Shown piece by piece: positions 59,405 through 64,000 of a stretch of DNA of 64,000 nt (its first letter is position 1; every line of letters begins with the position of its first letter). Source of the DNA: an uncultured Clostridium sp. (GTDB taxonomy: Bacteria > Bacillota > Clostridia > Clostridiales > Clostridiaceae); the NCBI GenBank assembly GCA_903789665.1, contig CAIFEX010000019.1, positions 1 through 64,000 on the forward strand, in the 5' to 3' direction. The position numbers were made by a program, and so were the translations under genes. Below the pieces are notes generated by a model, which saw only the letters and a list, made by a program, of their open reading frames with translations, ran no database searches and was not told the origin of the DNA.

Positions 59405-60292
59405 TCAAATCTCCTCCTTCTCCGATTTGTCCTGGGGAAAAAGCCACAGATACAGATCTTCGAGTCTGGGGACGGCAGGTTTTGAATTGGGTATGTCCGG
59501 GCTGGCCGACAAATACCTTATGGAAAGATTTCCGTCTTTTTCATTTAATACATTTACAATACGGGTATTTCTTTCACAGCGGTCAAGCTGATCCGGAGAT
59601 ATTATGCTTTCCCATACCCTACCTTCAACAGCTTTTACAAGCTCTCCGGTAGATCCTGTCGAGATGATTTTTCCATCTTTCATGACAGCGTTGCAGGTGG
59701 CAATGTATTCTACATCGGATACAATGTGTGTGGAAATCAGTACAATACGGTTTTGTGCAAACTCGGAAATAAACTTGCGGAACTTAACACGCTCTCCAGG
59801 ATCAAGTCCGCTGGTGGGTTCATCCAAAATCAGTATTTCCGGATCATTCAAAAAAGCCTGTGCAATACCTACACGTCTTTTCATTCCTCCTGAAAGTTTG
59901 AAGATTTTCTTTTTTCTAACATCTGTTAGATTGAGTACCCGGAGCAATTCATCTATTTTTGATTTTGTACGGTTTTTACTGAGACCTTTTAAAGCTGAAA
60001 TATACTCCAGATAATCCAATACCGTGAATTCCGGATAAAAGCCGAAATCCTGGGGCAAATAACCCAAAATATCACGGTAGGCTTCTCCAAGTGCACCAAT
60101 TTCAATTCCGTCATATAATATTTTTCCGGAAGTCGGCGGTGCAATACCCACTGCCATTTTTATCAATGTGGTCTTTCCGGCACCGTTTGCGCCGAGAAGC
60201 CCCCATACACCGGGAGATATATTTAAACTCACACTGTCAACGGCAATTTTGTCTTTATATTGCTTTGTCAAATTACAGATTTCAAGATTCAT
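59405..60292 (-). CDS. ABC ATPase of the sigma/two-component operon
   Basis: A 295-residue ATPase: Walker A GANGAGKTT (near 34), signature LSGGMKRRVGIAQAFL (near 132), Walker B ILILDEPTSGLDPGERV, and STHIVSDVEYIA. The C-terminal 80 residues form an accessory region. It pairs with the permease 3' of it. The ATG follows GGAGTGATAT. Confidence 0.88.
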   Translation of the reverse strand: MNLEICNLTKQYKDKIAVDSVSLNISPGVWGLLGANGAGKTTLIKMAVGIAPPTSGKILYDGIEIGALGEAYRDILGYLPQDFGFYPEFTVLDYLEYISALKGLSKNRTKSKIDELLRVLNLTDVRKKKIFKLSGGMKRRVGIAQAFLNDPEILILDEPTSGLDPGERVKFRKFISEFAQNRIVLISTHIVSDVEYIATCNAVMKDGKIISTGSTGELVKAVEGRVWESIISPDQLDRCERNTRIVNVLNEKDGNLSIRYLSASPDIPNSKPAVPRLEDLYLWLFPQDKSEKEEI

Positions 60293-60322
60293 CTATATCA
60301 CTCCAATATGAAAATAAATTGA

Positions 60323-61102
60323 TTAAACGGGAAAATAGGCAGCTGTCTCACCGGATCCCCTTATTAACTTGCATATCTGAAAAACAACAACTGCCGCAAA
60401 AAAAGCACTCAGTGCGATCCATCCCTTTAAGGATGTACGGTAGTAGATCTGGGGCACCATATTGTGAAACAGGTACTGCAGAGGCAGCATAAGGAGGCAG
60501 AAAACTTCACAGGTAAACACTTTGTACTGCCCGCGGCTGTGTCCAAAAATGAAGATACATCCGCAGAAGGATATCAAAAACGGCGCCAGCAGATAAAATA
60601 CTATAAAAGTACCGGAAATCCCTGCCTTATCCAGTACGGTTAGAGCAGTAAAAAGCAAGAAAATACCATCACCCAAGGAGATTATGATAAGTTTGCTTGA
60701 CAATGCCCTGGAAGTTGACATAAGTGTAGCTGCTTCTACTTCATGCATCTTGTATTTATATGACCTGTACAAAAATGGCAGGCCGGTCATAGTTATAAAA
60801 ATTGCACACAGGCAGAGCAGATCCGGAGTATGACGGCTTATGATATATTTAAAATCATCTTTAAAAATCGCAGTGAGAAACAGCCAGATTAAAATAAGCA
60901 CTATACCTTGAAAGATCCATATTTTTTTACCCATAAACGAAACTTGACGAAGTAAAAATTCCAGATATCCAATTTGCTTTCTTGAACTGTGTTTTTGATA
61001 CTCTTTTTCTGCCAGAATGGCAGTTTTTTCAACTTGTTCTCTGTGGCATACAGGAGGTTTATCAAGTGCATTTTTCAAATACAGCTTCAATTTCCTATTC
61101 AT
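60323..61102 (-). CDS. Membrane protein, putative anti-sigma/partner of the ECF factor
   Basis: A 259-residue protein with a soluble N-terminal 60 residues (NRKLKLYLKNALDKPPVCHR, then EQVEKTAILAEKEYQ) and six predicted membrane segments. It overlaps the sigma gene by eight bases, as anti-sigma genes often do, but it lacks the HxxxCxxC zinc motif. So it could be an anti-sigma protein of another class or an extra transporter subunit. I do not recognise the family. Confidence 0.6.
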   Translation of the reverse strand: MNRKLKLYLKNALDKPPVCHREQVEKTAILAEKEYQKHSSRKQIGYLEFLLRQVSFMGKKIWIFQGIVLILIWLFLTAIFKDDFKYIISRHTPDLLCLCAIFITMTGLPFLYRSYKYKMHEVEAATLMSTSRALSSKLIIISLGDGIFLLFTALTVLDKAGISGTFIVFYLLAPFLISFCGCIFIFGHSRGQYKVFTCEVFCLLMLPLQYLFHNMVPQIYYRTSLKGWIALSAFFAAVVVFQICKLIRGSGETAAYFPV

Positions 61103-61619
61103 GATTTTCTTCTCCCTTCTTCATACTTTTCCTAATCTGTTTCAGTGCCGATCTCAGGCGGGATTGTACAGTCCGCAGATGAATGTTTTCCATTTCCGCA
61201 ATTTCCCTCAGGGATAAGTCCTGGGCAAAGCGCAGCAGTACAATTTCCCTATATTTTTTAGGTAATTTCCATACCAGTTCTTTCAGATCCGCATAAGATT
61301 CCGCCTCGGAAAATCCCTTTTCCACGTAGGGAAGATCCCCGGAAAGGGAATCCGCTTTCTTTTTCCGCCAGATATCTATACATACATTGGAAGCTATTTT
61401 ATAGATATAGGATTTGAACTTTCCGCTGTGAATATATTTCCCAAAATAACGCACTGCTTTTAGAAAGGTTTCCTGAGTGGCATCCTCTGCTGTCTGACGG
61501 TTTGACGTATGCCAGAGGCAGTACCTGAATATATCCGGATAATAAAGTTCAATTAACTCATTTAGACAAGCCATGTCCTCATTTTTAATTTTCTGCAGTA
61601 CCCTGCCCTTGTGAATCAT
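61095..61619 (-). CDS. ECF-type sigma-70 factor
   Basis: A 174-residue sigma factor: region 2 IFRYCLWHTSNRQTAEDATQ, then YIYKIASNVCIDIWRKKK, and region 4 LVWKLPKKYREIVLLRFAQD and LSLREIAEMENIHLRTVQSRLR. The ATG at 61619 has TAGGAGG upstream. It is the first gene of sigma, membrane protein, ABC ATPase, ABC permease, response regulator, kinase. This stack puts two signalling layers on one transporter. Confidence 0.88.
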   Translation of the reverse strand: MIHKGRVLQKIKNEDMACLNELIELYYPDIFRYCLWHTSNRQTAEDATQETFLKAVRYFGKYIHSGKFKSYIYKIASNVCIDIWRKKKADSLSGDLPYVEKGFSEAESYADLKELVWKLPKKYREIVLLRFAQDLSLREIAEMENIHLRTVQSRLRSALKQIRKSMKKGEENHE

Positions 61620-61952
61620 CCTGTATCCTCCTAAACTACCTGCAAAACCATCTCTATAATATATAACGTTTTAAAATACCAAAATGATTTAAAAGTTATC
61701 AAATCATCTATATCAGTAGCACGCATATTTAAAAGCTGACTCAATTCGATTGCCGGTGAAAAAAGCAGCCCCGTGTACGTAACTTTCAAGGCTGAGCAAC
61801 TGTTCCTGACATATCCTTATCATATATAACGATTTTGAAACATCAAACACTTCAGCAAAATTGCAAACAGTGTACAATCCACCGGGAATTGTACACTGCC
61901 AACTGAAAATTGTAAATCTAATTGTGCATTGTAAACTGTCAATTGTAAATTG
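61620..61952. other. Intergenic region with hairpin and short degenerate repeats
   Basis: This 333-base gap holds an 11-base inverted repeat CAGTGTACAAT (61868-61878) / ATTGTACACTG (61888-61898), the probable terminator of the FtsX-type gene on the minus strand, and a series of ATTGTAAA-like units between 61908 and 61955. Promoters for the sigma operon should be near 61640-61700 (GTTATATATT on the minus strand). Confidence 0.5.
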
Positions 61953-64000
61953 TTAATAGTCTTCTCTTATCGTATCGATGAGATTTCCCCTGTTTATCCT
62001 CGAAAGAGGTGAAAGCACGGAAAGATATCCTATGATTATAGCTGCAGCGGCCGCAATTGCTATTCCGCTCCAGGGAACCTGCCAGCTGAACTCTCTCACC
62101 TTGACCGTTCCCCTATACATCATATAGGAAAGACCGCAGGATATTATCGAGCCGTATATGGTTCCAATAATCGCGTATAAAAAGCCTTCCAGAACTATCA
62201 TCTTCTTAAGCCCCTTCTTAGTGAGACCTATGGCCTTCAAGATGGCAAATTCTCTTCTTCTTAGTATCACATTGGTAGTAAGGGTGTTTATGATATTTAC
62301 ACTTCCTATGAGTGACACAACTACCACAAATCCATATATAAGTATCTCGATCATTAAAATGACAGATTTCTGATTCCTGTTTTGATCAAGGTTGTTTATC
62401 AAATTCAGTGAAGGATCAGATTTTATAATATTTTCTATCTGGCTTTTTGCGGCATCCTCATTTTTTATATCCTTAATGCTGATATCAACTCCCACCGGTT
62501 TTATGTCACCTATCCCGGTAAGTTTCTCCGCCACTTCCCTCGTTGTTATCAATTTTGGCCCATTTTGTCCATATAAATCAAATGGCTCATCTTTGAGAAC
62601 CGCCAGCACTTTCACTTTTTTGATACTGCCGCTGTTTTTAGCCGATTCCCTGTAACTGTTCGTAATATTACCATTGTCCGCCGACGTAGTGCTCGTTTTT
62701 CCGCTGTATTTCAGTACTACTTCATCTCCAGTTTTTATGTTTGCCACCGGTCCAACATAGGTTTCCTTTTCTTTTCTATCATAAACCAAGTTTTTACCTA
62801 CTAGAATAACACCATTTTCCTCATTTAATTTATTTGAATCTATACTGCCGGACTGCAAATATTTTTTTGAAGCATCCAGTGCATTTTGGTCATATACAGT
62901 GACAGTCCCATTTACCGGAATTTTTTTCCCGCCTTCCACATCTACAGCTTTGCCATACACCCCGTTTATAGATTTTACTGCTTCTACCTCCCTGCTTTTG
63001 TCTATGAATTCAGCAAAATTATATTCATTGTACTTTTTGTACATCTCACTCACCAAATTTAGCCTGCTCAGATCCTCTACAATTTGATCTTCTACAAAAC
63101 CGTCCCTTCTATCTGACTCAACAGAAAAATGTATGTTCTTGGACTCATTTACATTATCCGTCATATTAAAAGCCATATCCATAAAGGACTTGAAAGTTAC
63201 AAAAAGCACCACACTTATAGCTATGGAAAATACGGTTATTCTGTACCTTTTTCTGTTTCTCTTTATATTCTTGTAAGCCATCTCGCCCTCAAACTTGAAG
63301 AGCTTTCCGACAATTACATTTTTTCTCCTCTTTATCTTTTCCTTTACAATAGCTGTCCTCCCGCTTATGGCGGACAGTGGAGAAATTTTCCCGGCAAACA
63401 GTGCAGGCAGCAGTGCGGATATATATATGGCCGCTATTGAAACCGCAGCACTTATAAGCATGACCACAGGTGATATGGATACTTTCATTATGGAAACCAT
63501 GTCCCCGCCAATTACCCTAAAAACAAAATTTATGGTGAAAATGGCTATAATACCGCATATAAGGCCCAGTGGAACACCTATGACTGAAAGTATCGACGCC
63601 TCCCTGAGTACTATTTTCCTAATCTGCGCAGGAGTGGCACCTATTGCCCTCAAGAGTCCGAACTGCCTCATTCTCTCCACTACGCTTATCTGAAAAGAAT
63701 TGTATATCACTGCAATTGCTGCAACAAGCACTATACCTATTACAATTGCCACTGTGGAATACATCTGTGAAATTCCTGACTTTCCACTTCCTCCTCCTTC
63801 TACATCTATGAGCGGGGAATTGTTCACAACAGAGGCAGTTGCCCTGCCGTTGAACTCCATTGTCTTGCTTTTCGGCAGACCGTCCAGTTCTGAAACCGCC
63901 TTTTTCAAATTTGTCTTGGAGCTTATTTCCACAAGCAGCACTGATTTTTGCCTGTCAATATTTTTGTCCTTGTATAAAAATCCGCCTCTTTTTTGGACTT
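61953..64000 (-). CDS. FtsX-like ABC transporter permease (5' end beyond the window)
   Basis: At least 680 residues. The C-terminal half of an MacB/FtsX-type permease is visible twice: a helix set with QFGLLRAIGATPAQIRKIVLRE near the start and a second FtsX unit with RRREFAILKAIGLTKKGLKKMIVLEG near the end, separated by a large extracellular domain. The open frame continues to the right edge without a stop, and the GTG at 63941 has no ribosome site, so the true start is outside. These permeases commonly export or sense antimicrobial peptides or lipids with a separate ATPase. Confidence 0.85.
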   Translation of the reverse strand, partial: VQKRGGFLYKDKNIDRQKSVLLVEISSKTNLKKAVSELDGLPKSKTMEFNGRATASVVNNSPLIDVEGGGSGKSGISQMYSTVAIVIGIVLVAAIAVIYNSFQISVVERMRQFGLLRAIGATPAQIRKIVLREASILSVIGVPLGLICGIIAIFTINFVFRVIGGDMVSIMKVSISPVVMLISAAVSIAAIYISALLPALFAGKISPLSAISGRTAIVKEKIKRRKNVIVGKLFKFEGEMAYKNIKRNRKRYRITVFSIAISVVLFVTFKSFMDMAFNMTDNVNESKNIHFSVESDRRDGFVEDQIVEDLSRLNLVSEMYKKYNEYNFAEFIDKSREVEAVKSINGVYGKAVDVEGGKKIPVNGTVTVYDQNALDASKKYLQSGSIDSNKLNEENGVILVGKNLVYDRKEKETYVGPVANIKTGDEVVLKYSGKTSTTSADNGNITNSYRESAKNSGSIKKVKVLAVLKDEPFDLYGQNGPKLITTREVAEKLTGIGDIKPVGVDISIKDIKNEDAAKSQIENIIKSDPSLNLINNLDQNRNQKSVILMIEILIYGFVVVVSLIGSVNIINTLTTNVILRRREFAILKAIGLTKKGLKKMIVLEGFLYAIIGTIYGSIISCGLSYMMYRGTVKVREFSWQVPWSGIAIAAAAAIIIGYLSVLSPLSRINRGNLIDTIREDY

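Overview
The window is AT-rich, gene-dense DNA with Gram-positive Shine-Dalgarno sites, frequent TTG and GTG starts, an S-box (SAM-I) riboswitch and families typical of anaerobic clostridia (AsrABC sulfite reductase, FlxA-like protein, DUF2089, iron-sulfur aldo/keto reductase). A Clostridium sensu stricto, perhaps an acetogen-like species, is the best guess; the species cannot be fixed from sequence alone. I found no rRNA, tRNA, CRISPR array or intact insertion sequence.

Region 1 (0-26.6 kb) is a metal and sulfur region. It holds two FecCD/TroA-type uptake systems (0.7-3.7 kb and 14.1-17.5 kb), an FmdE protein, a 3' remnant of modD abutting asrC, the sulfite reductase operon asrABC with a divergent LysR regulator, a DUF134/NifX-like/Mrp cluster carrying a decayed fur gene, a TauE/SafE permease, an ECF sigma/anti-sigma unit, two more LysR regulators, moaA, and an unusual five-gene operon at 20.7-26.6 kb. 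That operon encodes a molybdopterin (bis-PGD) oxidoreductase, a four-cluster ferredoxin subunit, a TorD chaperone and a second copy of AsrA and AsrB. There is no siroheme AsrC and no membrane anchor. The catalytic subunit starts with what looks like a decayed Tat signal, so a once exported enzyme seems to have become cytosolic and gained an NAD(P)H-diaphorase module. Its promoter is an 88% identical copy of the promoter of the nearby LysR gene. This is the best candidate for an undescribed system.

Region 2 (26.6-49 kb) is mostly core metabolism and repair. It contains a SAM-riboswitch-controlled APC transporter with a cyclase-family hydrolase, an FlxA-like protein, three domesticated phage genes (Gp157 type), a peptide transporter with aminopeptidase P, thioredoxin with a Crp/Fnr regulator, a methyltransferase/HAD pair, nfo/ogt DNA repair, a GntR-ABC unit under a 36-bp perfect palindrome, an aldo/keto reductase, a methylthioadenosine salvage operon (mtnK-mtnA-class II aldolase) and a large SNF2 helicase.

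Region 3 (49-64 kb) holds an amidase-domain protein, an ABC-F ATPase, a more GC-rich drug-efflux island (ABC pair, DHA2 MFS, TetR, plus an internally deleted ABC permease under a duplicated TetR-type promoter), a six-gene ECF-sigma/ABC/two-component operon, and an FtsX-type permease cut by the right edge.

Functional links inferred: the metal uptake systems, moaA, and perhaps the NifX/Mrp genes would supply Mo or W cofactor to the 20.7 kb enzyme, while asrABC and the AsrAB copy both channel NAD(P)H into reduction of an external acceptor. The true substrate of the Mo enzyme is not visible in the sequence.
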